This document shows, piece after piece, positions 17,789 through 26,383 of a stretch of 46,120 bases of DNA. Both the position numbers and the translations under genes were made by a program. The DNA is from Flavobacterium sp. (GTDB lineage: Bacteria > Bacteroidota > Bacteroidia > Flavobacteriales > Flavobacteriaceae): contig NZ_JAIXYH010000063.1 in assembly GCF_027490375.1 (NCBI RefSeq), positions 1 through 46,120 on the forward strand. The letters run 5' to 3'. Positions within the stretch are counted from its first letter, which is position 1. Each line of letters opens with the position of its first letter. The notes beneath the pieces were generated by a model. It saw only the letters and a program-made list of their open reading frames with translations. It was not told the DNA's origin and made no database searches.

Positions 17789-18322
17789 ATGACCTACTTA
17801 AAAGGCAAAAGTATTTTTCTGCGCGCTCTCGAACCGAGCGATATCGACTTTTTATTTGCCGTTGAAAACGACGTGAGTTTGTGGCACATTTCTCAAACCA
17901 TGCAGCCTTTTAGTAGACATATTTTGGAAGCGTATATCGAAAGTGCGAAATCGGATATTTACGAGGCCAAACAACTGCGGTTGGTTATTTGCGAGATAGA
18001 AAGCAATAATTTATGCGGATTTATTGATTTGTACGATTTTGATCCGCGAAACAATAGGGCAGGAGTAGGCATAGTTGTTGCAGAATCGTTTCGGAAGAAA
18101 GGAATAGCGAGCGAAGCTTTGGAGCTTTTAATTACCTACGCTTTTGAATTTTTAAACCTCTTTCAACTTTATGCCTGTGTGGAAGAAAATAATCAAGCAA
18201 GTTTGACACTTTTCTCTAAATTTGGCTTCGAAAAAACGGGCGTTCGCAAACAATGGAATTGGACGACGACGGGTTTTCAAGACGAAATATTTTTACAGTT
18301 AATACAACACAACCATGTCTAA
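17789..18322 (+). CDS. GNAT-family N-acetyltransferase (RimJ/RimL type)
   Basis: A 177-residue protein starting at the ATG one base after the dapF stop. The fold markers are LRALEPSDIDFLFAVEND at the start, the acetyl-CoA loop region AGVGIVVAESFRKKGIASEAL, and the late NQASLTLFSKFGFEKTG. These resemble RimJ/RimL and SpeG-like acetyltransferases, but the substrate cannot be told. Its end overlaps the mltG start by 8 bases (ATGTCTAA), so translation is probably coupled. Confidence 0.9.
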   Translation: MTYLKGKSIFLRALEPSDIDFLFAVENDVSLWHISQTMQPFSRHILEAYIESAKSDIYEAKQLRLVICEIESNNLCGFIDLYDFDPRNNRAGVGIVVAESFRKKGIASEALELLITYAFEFLNLFQLYACVEENNQASLTLFSKFGFEKTGVRKQWNWTTTGFQDEIFLQLIQHNHV

Positions 18323-19358
18323 AAAAGGAAAAATCCTTGCAATTGTATCCGTTGTAATTGTTGCCGTAGCAATTGCTTATGGCTATTCGCTTTATTCTAA
18401 GATCTTTAGCGCCAATACCAAGTTTGAGGAAACTGAGGTTTATGTGAATATTCCCAGCGAATCGGATTTCGAAAAGGTGAAGTCGATTATGGCCGCTTAT
18501 GTTCAAAACATGGAAACTTTTGAAATGGTTGCCGGGAAGAAGAAATACAATACTAATGTTAAAAGTGGACGTTTTCTTTTACGCAAGGGAATGAATAACA
18601 ACGACATTATCAATAGTTTGCGGCAAAGTTTACCGGTTAATATCACCTTTAATAATCAGGAACGGTTGGAAGATTTTTGTGCACGAATTGCGTCACAAAT
18701 CGAGGCCGATAGTTTGGGGTTGATGGCTGCCATTACTCAAGAACAATTTTTAACTGAGAATAATCTTACGACCGATAATGTTTTGTCGATTTTTATTCCG
18801 AATTCATACGAGTTTTTTTGGGATACCGATGCGATGAGTTTTCGTAATCGCATGCTTAAAGAACACAGAAAGTTTTGGACGCCGGAGCGTTTAGAAAAGG
18901 CAAAAACACAGAACTTAACGCCAACTGAGGTGTACATCTTAGCTTCGATTGTACATAAAGAAACGGTTAAAACCGACGAGCGTCCGCGTGTGGCAGGTGT
19001 TTATTTGAATCGATTGAAAAAGGGTATCAAGTTGGAAGCCGATCCGACGGTTATTTACGCTGTTAAAAAGAATTCGGGCGACTTTACCTTGCAAATTAAG
19101 CGGGTCTTGAACAGAGATTTAGCAACAGATAATCTGTACAATACGTATAAATTTCCTGGTTTACCACCGGGACCAATCGCTATGCCAGACATTTCGGCTA
19201 TTGATGCTGTTTTGAATCCGGAAAAGCACGATTACATTTATTTCTGCGCAAGCGTGAGTCGTTTTGGCTACCACGAATTTGCGGTAACAGCTGCTCAGCA
19301 CGAAGTTAACCGCCAGAAATATGTAGCTTGGATTAATGCTCAAGGAATCAAGCGCTAA
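18315..19358 (+). CDS. mltG: Endolytic murein transglycosylase MltG
   Basis: Cleaves nascent glycan strands at the inner membrane and so sets strand length. The protein has 347 residues, one N-terminal transmembrane helix (about 7-28) and a YceG-type catalytic domain. The proposed catalytic glutamate is Glu216 in SIVHKETVK, and the conserved GVYLNRLKKGIKLEADPTVIYA and NTYKFPGLPPGPI segments follow. The length matches the family. It overlaps the GNAT gene upstream and shares its stop with the next start (TAATG). Confidence 0.95.
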   Translation: MSKKGKILAIVSVVIVAVAIAYGYSLYSKIFSANTKFEETEVYVNIPSESDFEKVKSIMAAYVQNMETFEMVAGKKKYNTNVKSGRFLLRKGMNNNDIINSLRQSLPVNITFNNQERLEDFCARIASQIEADSLGLMAAITQEQFLTENNLTTDNVLSIFIPNSYEFFWDTDAMSFRNRMLKEHRKFWTPERLEKAKTQNLTPTEVYILASIVHKETVKTDERPRVAGVYLNRLKKGIKLEADPTVIYAVKKNSGDFTLQIKRVLNRDLATDNLYNTYKFPGLPPGPIAMPDISAIDAVLNPEKHDYIYFCASVSRFGYHEFAVTAAQHEVNRQKYVAWINAQGIKR

Positions 19359-20251
19359 TGCGTTTACTGTTTCTTGCCTTACTTTTCACACAGTTTTTTT
19401 TCGGACAGCAGTCGTGGCTAAAACCCGCCGACTCGTTGGATCAAACTCGTTTCAAAACGGTAATCATAACCGAAGCCGCGCTAGCTACTTCATCTTTAAT
19501 TGCTTTACAAACCGTTTGGTACAGCGATTACGAACAAGCTAAATTTCACTTTGTGGATGATAATGCACATTGGTTGCAAGTAGATAAGGCCGGGCATGCG
19601 TTTTCTGCGTATCATTTAGCGGCTTTTGGTACCGATTTAATGAAATGGTCGGGTGGAAGTAAACGTCAGCAAGAGCGATATGGTTCTACTTTAGGCTTGG
19701 CGTATCTTACAGCTATTGAGGTAATGGACGGATTTTCCGCAGAGTGGGGTGCTAGTTGGGGCGATGTTGCTGCCAATACGGGAGGTTGGGCGTTGTTTTT
19801 TGTGCAAGAACGCTTATGGAAGGAGCAGCGAATTGTGCCTAAGTTTTCCTGGCATCGGACAAATTTTGCAGCGCAACGACCTGCTGCGCTCGGAACCTCG
19901 ACATCCGAACAGATTCTTAAAGATTATAATGGGCAAACGTATTGGTTATCAATGAATTTGAGTGCGTTTTTTAAAATCAAGCAGATTCCAAAGTGGCTTA
20001 ACATTGCGGTTGGATATGGAGGAACCAATATGTTAGCAGCAACGCAAAGTGCACAAAACGATTTAGGTTTTGGAGATTTGCGGCAACAACGGCAATTTTA
20101 TCTGGCTCTTGATGTTGATTTAACGAAAATTCCTATAAAGAGTTTGTTTTTAAAAACAGTCTTTTCCGTTTTCAATACACTAAAAATTCCTGCGCCAACA
20201 CTGCGATTTTCAGAAGGAAGCCGCGCAAAAGGCTATGCTTTTTACTTCTGA
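19358..20251 (+). CDS. DUF2279-family envelope protein
   Basis: A 297-residue protein with an N-terminal signal sequence (LFLALLFTQFFFG-QQ). It has the DUF2279 (YfiM-like) pattern: DKAGHAFSAYHLAAFG at about 74-89, a hydrophobic stretch around AYLTAIEVMDGFSAEWGAS, and GDVAANTGG. Function is unknown; the family is thought to sit in the periplasm or outer membrane. Its start overlaps the mltG stop by one base, so it belongs to the dapF cluster. The C-terminal third (about 200-297) has short alternating strands. Confidence 0.85.
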   Translation: MRLLFLALLFTQFFFGQQSWLKPADSLDQTRFKTVIITEAALATSSLIALQTVWYSDYEQAKFHFVDDNAHWLQVDKAGHAFSAYHLAAFGTDLMKWSGGSKRQQERYGSTLGLAYLTAIEVMDGFSAEWGASWGDVAANTGGWALFFVQERLWKEQRIVPKFSWHRTNFAAQRPAALGTSTSEQILKDYNGQTYWLSMNLSAFFKIKQIPKWLNIAVGYGGTNMLAATQSAQNDLGFGDLRQQRQFYLALDVDLTKIPIKSLFLKTVFSVFNTLKIPAPTLRFSEGSRAKGYAFYF

Positions 20252-20293
20252 AATTTTTAACAAGCTGATATTCAAATCGGTAATAAAAAGTCG

Positions 20294-20301
20294 TATATTT
20301 G
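20294..20301 (+). promoter_or_regulatory. Putative -7 promoter box for the lysozyme-fold gene
   Basis: TATATTTG is an exact TAnnTTTG match in the gap after the DUF2279 gene, 46 bases before the ATG at 20348. Confidence 0.55.
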
Positions 20302-20347
20302 CCTGGTGAAATTTTCAGAAGTGACAGTTCTGAAAGAAATCAATTTT

Positions 20348-20962
20348 ATGATTAAAAAGTGGATATTTTACGCTTCAATCGCTCTTATTCTTGCCTTTAT
20401 CTCATCAGGTTTTAAAGGTTCTAACAGTCAAGTTATAGACTATTCCGAGGATCAATTACTTCAAACATTTGTTTTACCTTCTCAGTATCCTCAAGATTAT
20501 TACAAGTATCAAATCGTTTTTACGGGTTACAGCTTCACAGGTTTTAAAGAAGCCGTTGCATTTAAAGAAAGCCAAGGAAATTACCGTCAGGTGAACCGTT
20601 TTGGTTACATGGGTAAATACCAGTTTGGAAAAGACGCGCTTTCTTACTTAGGAATTAAAAATCACAGTGCTTTTTTGGCCGACGAAAAGTTGCAAGAACG
20701 CGCCTTCGAACGTTTATTAGCCGTTAACAAAGGCAAACTCAAGAAGGAAATTGAGATTTTTTCAGGTAAAGAAGTCGGTGGTGTATTAGTTACCGAAAGC
20801 GGAATACTAGCAGCCGCACATCTTGGTGGATCTAGTTCTGTGAAAAAGTTTCTTTACAGCAATGGAAAAAATCTAAAGCGGGATGGTTTCGGAACTTCCA
20901 TTGCAAGTTACATGCGTAAGTATGCAGGATATGATACGAGTTCGATCACAGCAGAAGAATGA
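20348..20962 (+). CDS. Exported lytic-transglycosylase-like protein
   Basis: The ATG at 20348 gives 204 residues beginning with a membrane or signal segment (about 5-21). A GTG 42 bases upstream is in frame but lies 4 bases after the -7 box and adds a non-hydrophobic start, so I reject it. The middle carries an SLT/lysozyme-fold signature: FKESQGNYRQVNRFGYMGKYQFG, with a candidate catalytic Glu74, and later GILAAAHLGG. It is short for a transglycosylase, and no LysM or other wall-binding domain is obvious. Peptidoglycan cleavage is inferred. It converges on the methylase gene with only 6 bases between stops. Confidence 0.75.
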   Translation: MIKKWIFYASIALILAFISSGFKGSNSQVIDYSEDQLLQTFVLPSQYPQDYYKYQIVFTGYSFTGFKEAVAFKESQGNYRQVNRFGYMGKYQFGKDALSYLGIKNHSAFLADEKLQERAFERLLAVNKGKLKKEIEIFSGKEVGGVLVTESGILAAAHLGGSSSVKKFLYSNGKNLKRDGFGTSIASYMRKYAGYDTSSITAEE

Positions 20963-20968
20963 TTTAAA

Positions 20969-21697
20969 TTAGAACTTTTCTTTTAGTAATATAAAGATAG
21001 CAGGTCGGTTTTGTAAATCGACCTTTTCTTTTCGCCACAACTGAACGGTCGTAGTTTTAATAAACTCGGTTGGTAGCGTAATATCTGCGGCAATAGTAAG
21101 TAGAGTCGAGTGTCCTAAATGCAGCAGTAAATCTTCGAGCATTTTATTGTTTCGGTACGGTGTTTCGATGAAAATTTGACTCTGATTGCGTTCCATCGAA
21201 AGTTTTTCTAAACTTCGAATACTAGTTTTACGCTCGTTTTTATCGATAGGAAGGTAACCATTAAAGGCAAAGTTTTGTCCGTTTAAGCCAGAAGCCATTA
21301 ATGCCATAAGTATGGAAGATGGACCAACAAGCGGAACCACTCTAATACCGTTTTGATGTGCTAATTGTACTATAACCGCTCCAGGATCGGCAACGCCTGG
21401 GCAACCCGCTTCGCTCATAAGTCCCATATTTTCGCCTAACAACAAAGGTTTAAGCATTTCTTGGAGATCTTCGGATTTGGTATGCTTATTAAGCGCAAAC
21501 AGTTTTAAATCGGGCTGAGATTTTGAAGGACAAACCTCTTTAATGAATTTCCGAGCTGTTTTTTCGTTTTCAACAATGTAGCTATTTAAAAGCGAGACGG
21601 TTCGTCCGATACTTCCGGGAAGCACTTCTGCAGCGGTCGATTCTCCTAAGGTTGTGGGTATTAGGTATAGCGTACCTTTAAAGAAGACAGGCTTCAT
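20969..21697 (-). CDS. RsmI-like SAM-dependent methyltransferase (tetrapyrrole methylase fold)
   Basis: A 242-residue protein with family segments LYLIPTTLGES near the start, then MGLMSEAGCPGVADPGA and VVPLVGPSSILMALMASG. These are the SAM- and substrate-binding loops of the RsmI family, which 2'-O-methylates C1402 of 16S rRNA. It is shorter than E. coli RsmI (286 residues) and lacks the usual C-terminal extension. This resembles a second, compact RsmI-like type common in Bacteroidota, so the exact target is uncertain. It is the last gene of the dnaA operon and overlaps the phosphatase gene by 4 bases. Confidence 0.85.
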   Translation of the reverse strand: MKPVFFKGTLYLIPTTLGESTAAEVLPGSIGRTVSLLNSYIVENEKTARKFIKEVCPSKSQPDLKLFALNKHTKSEDLQEMLKPLLLGENMGLMSEAGCPGVADPGAVIVQLAHQNGIRVVPLVGPSSILMALMASGLNGQNFAFNGYLPIDKNERKTSIRSLEKLSMERNQSQIFIETPYRNNKMLEDLLLHLGHSTLLTIAADITLPTEFIKTTTVQLWRKEKVDLQNRPAIFILLKEKF

Positions 21698-22167
21698 GAA
21701 CGTCGGTTTTCATCAAGCAATCGATTTGCGATGTTGGTACACGCTTCGTCGAGCATTTGATATACCAGTGTAAATCCGTTATCGTGGCCGTAATACGGGT
21801 CTGGGACATCTACTTTCTCACCAGGGAACAATTCGTCTAAGATTAGACGCGCCTTTGATTTCATTTCTTCGTTTGGAGCGAGTTCTAAAATATCGTCAAG
21901 ATTCGACTGATCCATTGCATAAATATAGTCGTATCTGAAAAAGTCTTCGGGCTTAAACTGTCGCGCAATTTGTCCGGTAATATCAATATTGTTGAGTTTT
22001 GCAATCTTAATCGATCGGGCATCAGGTGCTTTACCAACGTGGTAATTACCGGTTCCTGCAGAATCAACAGCAAATCGATCCCGTGGCAATTTATCTGCTA
22101 AAATGCCTTCCGCCAGAGGAGAACGACAAATGTTTCCTAGGCATACCATCAAGATTTTTGTAATCAT
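21694..22167 (-). CDS. Low-molecular-weight protein tyrosine phosphatase
   Basis: A 157-residue cytosolic phosphatase. The P-loop C-x5-R is CLGNICR at residues 9-15, at the expected place near the N-terminus, and the general acid is Asp123 in DPYYG. Length and layout match the family (about 150 residues). Targets are unknown; relatives act on tyrosine kinases of polysaccharide export or on arginine phosphate. It overlaps dnaA upstream by one base (TAATG style) and the methylase downstream by 4 bases, so all three are translated from one mRNA. Confidence 0.95.
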   Translation of the reverse strand: MITKILMVCLGNICRSPLAEGILADKLPRDRFAVDSAGTGNYHVGKAPDARSIKIAKLNNIDITGQIARQFKPEDFFRYDYIYAMDQSNLDDILELAPNEEMKSKARLILDELFPGEKVDVPDPYYGHDNGFTLVYQMLDEACTNIANRLLDENRRS

Positions 22168-23594
22168 TACAAAGACAATTTTTTGTGGATGTCGTCTACA
22201 AACTTCTTGAACTGCTTATCGGTCGAAACCAAATTGTCAACGGTTTTACAAGCGTGAAGTACGGTAGCATGGTCGCGGTCGCCAATTTGGCTACCGATAT
22301 TTGCTAACGACGCTTTGGTAAACTTCTTAGCGAAGAACATCGCTAACTGTCGGGCTTGTACTACGTGACGTTTTCTGGTTTTAGATTGTAGCGTATCAAT
22401 ATCTAATTGGAAATAATCTGATACAACTTTTTGTATATAATCTATTGAAATTTCGCGTTTTACGTTCTTTACGAATTTTTCAACAACCTGTTTTGCAAGC
22501 TCGATGGTTACTTCTTTTTTATTGAAAGAAGATTGAGCAATTAGTGAAATAATGGCACCTTCGAGTTCACGTACGTTTGTTTTGATATTTCTAGCAACGT
22601 ACTCGATAATTTCGTCGGGCATTTCCACGCCGTCACGATACAAAATATTCTTTAAAATCGCGATACGTGTTTCGTAATCAGGTTGGTAAATTTCGGCAGA
22701 CAAGCCCCATTTGAAGCGAGATAACAAACGATGTTCGATGTCTTGCATGTCGACAGGCGCTTTGTCGGAAGTTAAAATTACTTGCTTATTGTTTTGGTGT
22801 AAGTAATTGAAAATATGGAAGAATACGTCTTGTGTTCCGCTTTTTCCTGAGAAGAATTGAACGTCGTCGATAATCAACACGTCGATCAACTGGTAAAAGT
22901 GAATAAAATCGTGACGGTTATTCTTCTTTACAGAATCTATAAATTGTTGTGTAAAGATTTCTGCAGAAATATAAAGTACTGTTTTTTCTGGGTATTTATC
23001 TTTGATTTCTACGCCAATAGCATGCGCTAGGTGTGTTTTTCCGAGACCAACTCCGCCAAAAATTAACAGTGGATTAAACGAGGTTCCACCAGGTTTGTTC
23101 GCCACCGCTAAACCAGCTGAACGAGCTAGGCGGTTCGATTCGCCTTCTAAAAAGTTATCGAAACTGTAATTAGCATTTAGTTGCGATTCGATTTTCAGAT
23201 TTCGTATTCCTGGTATAACAAACGGATTTTTTAATTCTGGACTTAGATTTCTGAAAGGCGCATCTACTTCTTGGGTTTTTACAGGAGCGCGACTTGCACT
23301 TGGAAGCTGTTCGGTAAAAGGTTGATTGTTGCCGTACGTGTTCTCCATCTTAATTTTGTACAGCAATTTGGCATTCTTACCTAGTTCTTTCGTCAGCGCA
23401 ACTTTCAGCAACTTCACATAGTGCTCTTCCAACCACTCGTAAAAGAATTTACTCGGAACTTGAATGTACAATGCATTATCCGTAAGCTCAACCGATTTAA
23501 TTGGCTCAAACCAAGTTTTGTATGCTTGATCTTGAATATTGTCCTTTATAAAAGACAGACAATTTTCCCATACCGATTGCGCAGTTTTTGTCAT
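22167..23594 (-). CDS. dnaA: Chromosomal replication initiator DnaA
   Basis: A 475-residue AAA+ initiator that binds DnaA boxes at oriC and loads the helicase. Domain I spans about 1-85 (WENCLSFI ... FYEWLEEHY), followed by a short linker (about 86-130). Domain III carries Walker A GGVGLGKT (about 180-187) and Walker B LIIDDVQF. Domain IV ends with the box-binding signature GDRDHATVLHACKTV. Length and order are standard. It is the first gene of a leftward operon with the phosphatase and methylase. Its upstream region holds repeats that could serve autoregulation. Confidence 0.98.
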   Translation of the reverse strand: MTKTAQSVWENCLSFIKDNIQDQAYKTWFEPIKSVELTDNALYIQVPSKFFYEWLEEHYVKLLKVALTKELGKNAKLLYKIKMENTYGNNQPFTEQLPSASRAPVKTQEVDAPFRNLSPELKNPFVIPGIRNLKIESQLNANYSFDNFLEGESNRLARSAGLAVANKPGGTSFNPLLIFGGVGLGKTHLAHAIGVEIKDKYPEKTVLYISAEIFTQQFIDSVKKNNRHDFIHFYQLIDVLIIDDVQFFSGKSGTQDVFFHIFNYLHQNNKQVILTSDKAPVDMQDIEHRLLSRFKWGLSAEIYQPDYETRIAILKNILYRDGVEMPDEIIEYVARNIKTNVRELEGAIISLIAQSSFNKKEVTIELAKQVVEKFVKNVKREISIDYIQKVVSDYFQLDIDTLQSKTRKRHVVQARQLAMFFAKKFTKASLANIGSQIGDRDHATVLHACKTVDNLVSTDKQFKKFVDDIHKKLSL

Positions 23595-23659
23595 AAATCC
23601 TTCTTTTTTTTGAGTTTGTCTTGTTGAATTTCCACCAAATCAGAGCGTTTCGGTAGATA

Positions 23660-23690
23660 TGTTCAGGTGAACAAATATGTGAACAAAAAT
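23660..23690 (-). promoter_or_regulatory. Repeat cluster in the dnaA upstream region
   Basis: An inverted repeat TGTTCA-GG-TGAACA (23660-23673) overlaps two tandem 12-base copies, GTGAACAAATAT and GTGAACAAAAAT (23667-23690). The second includes TGTGAACAA, 7 of 9 bases like a DnaA box read as TGTGGATAA. It lies 66-96 bases upstream of the dnaA start in the 187-base divergent gap and could bind DnaA or another regulator. Confidence 0.35.
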
Positions 23691-23781
23691 CTTTAAAAAA
23701 AAATAATTGGTGATTGAATTTTTGAAAAAATAGTTGTAAGATGTGCTCGTTTAACACCGTAAAAATTCATTTCAAAAATAC

Positions 23782-24192
23782 ATGAAATCACACCAATATA
23801 AAACTAGAATTCGCTATGCCGAAACCGATCAAATGGGCGTTGTATACCACGGAAATTATGCCGTGTTTTTTGAGATAGGTCGTGTGGAATGGTTGAGATC
23901 ACTGGGGATTTCGTATAAATGGATGGAAGACAACGGAATTATGTTGCCCGTTGTTTCGCTGACAATGAACTACAAAAAACCGGCGCGTTACGACGACGAA
24001 ATTACCGTCACAACTTTTTTTGAAAGTCTCTCAAATGTCAAGATTGAGTTTTCTTACGAAATTCGAAATGATTCAAACGACTTATTAACAACAGGTTCGT
24101 CAATTTTGGTGTTTGTAGATAAATTAACCGGCCGACCCACACAGCCGCCTTCGTACATTCTCGAAAAGTTAGCTAATTTCAGTGAGTCTTAA
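23782..24192 (+). CDS. Acyl-CoA thioesterase, YbgC/FadM hotdog family
   Basis: A 136-residue single hotdog-fold protein. RYAETDQMGVVYHGNYAVFFE carries the catalytic Asp16 and the typical D-x-M-G-V-V-Y-H pattern, followed by a long helix (RVEWLRSLG). Length matches 4-hydroxybenzoyl-CoA thioesterase/YbgC proteins (about 135). The substrate is probably an acyl-CoA but cannot be told from sequence. It diverges from dnaA and its 3' end overlaps the end of the YigZ-family gene by 24 bases. Confidence 0.93.
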   Translation: MKSHQYKTRIRYAETDQMGVVYHGNYAVFFEIGRVEWLRSLGISYKWMEDNGIMLPVVSLTMNYKKPARYDDEITVTTFFESLSNVKIEFSYEIRNDSNDLLTTGSSILVFVDKLTGRPTQPPSYILEKLANFSES

Positions 24193-24771
24193 TACGTGAT
24201 TGTACTCAGAAAAGCTCGTGCGTAAGGATTCGATAGCGGCAACTTTAATTGAAAATTCGATAGAAATTTCAGTTCCTGCACTTTTGTCGATGATTTCTCC
24301 TTGAACTTTTTTAAGCAAACGAAATATTGCGGCTTCTTGTCCGTACGGACCTGAAATCTGAAACTGCGCTTTTGGTTCGAATTTTTCAAGAACAGCTTCG
24401 GCTATGGTTAAGCGTGCCGATTCGCGGTAAGCCGTAATTAAACCGCCTGTGCCCAACTTCACACCTCCAAAAAAACGCACAACTACACACAACACATTAA
24501 CCAAATCGGCCGATAATAACTGCCCATAAATGGGTTGTCCAGCTGTTCCTGAAGGTTCGCCGTCGTCGGATGCGCGATAAATCAAGTTGTCGTTCGTTCC
24601 GCGCAAGCGAAAAGCATAGCAATAGTGGTTGGCGCCAGGAAATTGATTTTTTACTTCAGCGATTCGCTCTTTTATCTGATTTTCAGAATGTAACGGAAAC
24701 AGAAATCCGTAAAATTTACTGTTTTTCTCTTTAAAAAGAACCGCGCTGACTGACTCTGAAATCGTATTCAA
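24169..24771 (-). CDS. YigZ/IMPACT family protein
   Basis: I start it at the TTG at 24771 (protein beginning NTISESVSAVLFKEKNSKF after the initiator), giving about 200 residues as in YigZ relatives and placing it 11 bases after the HAD stop. A start at 24843 is also open but would put 25 unusual residues ahead of the conserved region and overlap the HAD gene by 61 bases. The family core is clear: HYCYAFRL, SDDGEPSGTAGQPIYGQL and RFFGGVKLGTGGLITAYR. The C-terminal DUF1949-like part follows. Function is unclear; the fold is linked to ribosome-associated regulation. It is the last gene of the ribD operon. Confidence 0.88.
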   Translation of the reverse strand: MNTISESVSAVLFKEKNSKFYGFLFPLHSENQIKERIAEVKNQFPGANHYCYAFRLRGTNDNLIYRASDDGEPSGTAGQPIYGQLLSADLVNVLCVVVRFFGGVKLGTGGLITAYRESARLTIAEAVLEKFEPKAQFQISGPYGQEAAIFRLLKKVQGEIIDKSAGTEISIEFSIKVAAIESLRTSFSEYNHVLRLTEIS

Positions 24772-24782
24772 GTGCTGCTGGA

Positions 24783-25385
24783 TTATAGAATTCCTTTTTC
24801 GTACAGATTCATAATCGTTTCTTTGCCCACTTGTAAGTTCCAAACTTGTAAGCCTAATTGTGCCGCAGCATCGGTATTTTCTTTCTTATCATCGATAAAA
24901 AGTGTGCGCTCTGCAATCAAATCGTGTTTGCGTAGTATGGTAAGATAAACTTGTGGGTCTGGTTTTCGCATACCCATTTCATGGCTGTAGTATACTTTCT
25001 CAAAGCACTGATAGAAGGCACTGGCAAACGATGCGCCCACTTCTTCTTCAAAAGCTTCCATGTGAATAATGTCGGTATTAGTAAGCAAAAACAATTTGTA
25101 TTTGCTTTTAAGCATTTGCAGTAATTCCAATCGTTCAAGAGGGAAATCTCCAATGAGCGTGTTCCAAGCCGACTTTATGGTTTCAATCGATTGTGTGGGA
25201 ATAAAGCTCTGAATACCAGATAAAAATGCTTGTTCAGAGATTTTGCCGCGTTCAAAAGCATCGTTTAGTTCAAGAAGCTGTTCGTTGGGTTTCTCCAATC
25301 CGATTTTACGAAATGCTTCAAGCGATTCGGCTTTGTTCAAATCGATTAAAACATCTCCAAAATCAAAAATAATTGCTTGTATCAT
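24783..25385 (-). CDS. HAD-superfamily phosphatase (YihX-like)
   Basis: A 200-residue hydrolase with four HAD motifs: I IIFDFGDVLIDL (nucleophile Asp8), II LLTNTD, III lysine in MRKPDPQVY, and IV FIDDKKENTDAA. In motif I the usual second aspartate (D-x-D) is a glycine, as in the FDLGNV motif of YihX-type glucose-1-phosphatases. The gene overlaps ribD by 23 bases. Riboflavin synthesis needs a HAD-type phosphatase to remove the phosphate from the pyrimidine intermediate after RibD, so this enzyme could do that step; that is inference from position only. Confidence 0.9.
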   Translation of the reverse strand: MIQAIIFDFGDVLIDLNKAESLEAFRKIGLEKPNEQLLELNDAFERGKISEQAFLSGIQSFIPTQSIETIKSAWNTLIGDFPLERLELLQMLKSKYKLFLLTNTDIIHMEAFEEEVGASFASAFYQCFEKVYYSHEMGMRKPDPQVYLTILRKHDLIAERTLFIDDKKENTDAAAQLGLQVWNLQVGKETIMNLYEKGIL

Positions 25386-26379
25386 TTGGTCTAATGGTTA
25401 ATAGCTTATCTGTGCTCGCTCCAACCGCTTCTACCTGTGCCATGCTTTTATCTATGCAAGGTGCCGAAAGTCCTTTTCCAAAATGCTGAGCACTTTTAAA
25501 AATCCGAACTTCGTCAAAGAGGTTTAATTCTATAAATTGTTCTAAAACCTGTTTTCCACCTTCTACAATCAGCGATTGAACGTTTTGTTCTTTCAGGTAG
25601 GAAAGCAATTGTGCGATCCAAGTTTCGCGCGAGACCAAATCATCGTCGATTCGAATCGTAGGCGCGGCATCATCAAATATAAAATTTTTACTCGGAATTT
25701 TATGTTCAAAATCGAGCAGTAGTCGCAACGGATTATTTCCCTTCCACGATCGCGCCGTTAAGCTCGGATTGTCGATTAATGCTGTGCGAGTTCCCAGTAG
25801 TATGCTTTGTTCTTCGGTACGCATTTTATGCAGTACTTGTTTGCTTCGCTGATTACTAACAGGAAAATTCGGTTGGTTTGGGTCGGCAGTCATAAAACCG
25901 TCGGCACTTTCTGCCCATTTTAAAATGATGTAAGGCCGACCTTTCGCATGAAAAGTAAAAAAACGACGGTTTATCTCTTGGCATTCCGCTTCCAAAACGC
26001 CAACAGTAACTGCAACGCCTGCGTCTTTTAGACGTGCAATTCCGCTGCCATTAACCAGACTATGGTAATCGATCGTTCCAATAACGACTCGTTTCACGCG
26101 ATGTTCTAAGATCAGATCGCAGCAAGGTGGGGTTTTTCCGTGGTGGTTGCACGGTTCTAAATTCACGTAAAGTGTACTTTCGGCAAGCAGCTCTTTGTTT
26201 TTAACGGCTCGTATCGCGTGAACTTCGGCGTGTGGCGTACCCGCTTTCCGATGCCAACCTTCGCCAATAATACAGTCGTTATGCACCACAACGCTGCCTA
26301 CCAAAGGATTCGGGTAGGTGGTTCCCAAGCCTTTTTTTGCTAATTCCAAGCAGCGAAGCATGTAAACTTTATCGTTCAT
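25363..26379 (-). CDS. ribD: Bifunctional riboflavin deaminase/reductase RibD
   Basis: Catalyses the second and third steps of riboflavin synthesis from GTP: deamination, then NADPH-dependent ribose reduction. It has 338 residues. The N-terminal deaminase domain has zinc ligands His50 (GTPHAEVHA, with catalytic Glu52), Cys77 and Cys86 (EPCNHHGKTPPCC). The reductase domain runs from about 145 (RPYIILKWAESADGFM) to the end, with SLIVEGGKQVLEQF near its nucleotide loop. It is first in the ribD-HAD-YigZ operon and divergent from prmC. A -7 box lies 4 bases before the ATG. Confidence 0.96.
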   Translation of the reverse strand: MNDKVYMLRCLELAKKGLGTTYPNPLVGSVVVHNDCIIGEGWHRKAGTPHAEVHAIRAVKNKELLAESTLYVNLEPCNHHGKTPPCCDLILEHRVKRVVIGTIDYHSLVNGSGIARLKDAGVAVTVGVLEAECQEINRRFFTFHAKGRPYIILKWAESADGFMTADPNQPNFPVSNQRSKQVLHKMRTEEQSILLGTRTALIDNPSLTARSWKGNNPLRLLLDFEHKIPSKNFIFDDAAPTIRIDDDLVSRETWIAQLLSYLKEQNVQSLIVEGGKQVLEQFIELNLFDEVRIFKSAQHFGKGLSAPCIDKSMAQVEAVGASTDKLLTIRPNDTSNYF

Positions 26380-26383
26380 ATCG

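Noticed and set aside
20306..20347. Upstream GTG start for the lysozyme-fold protein
   Set aside because: It is 4 bases from the -7 box and would put 14 non-hydrophobic residues before a clear signal segment.
22167..23781. Replication origin next to dnaA
   Set aside because: No cluster of consensus TTATCCACA boxes or clear unwinding element was found; only weak DnaA-box-like repeats are present.
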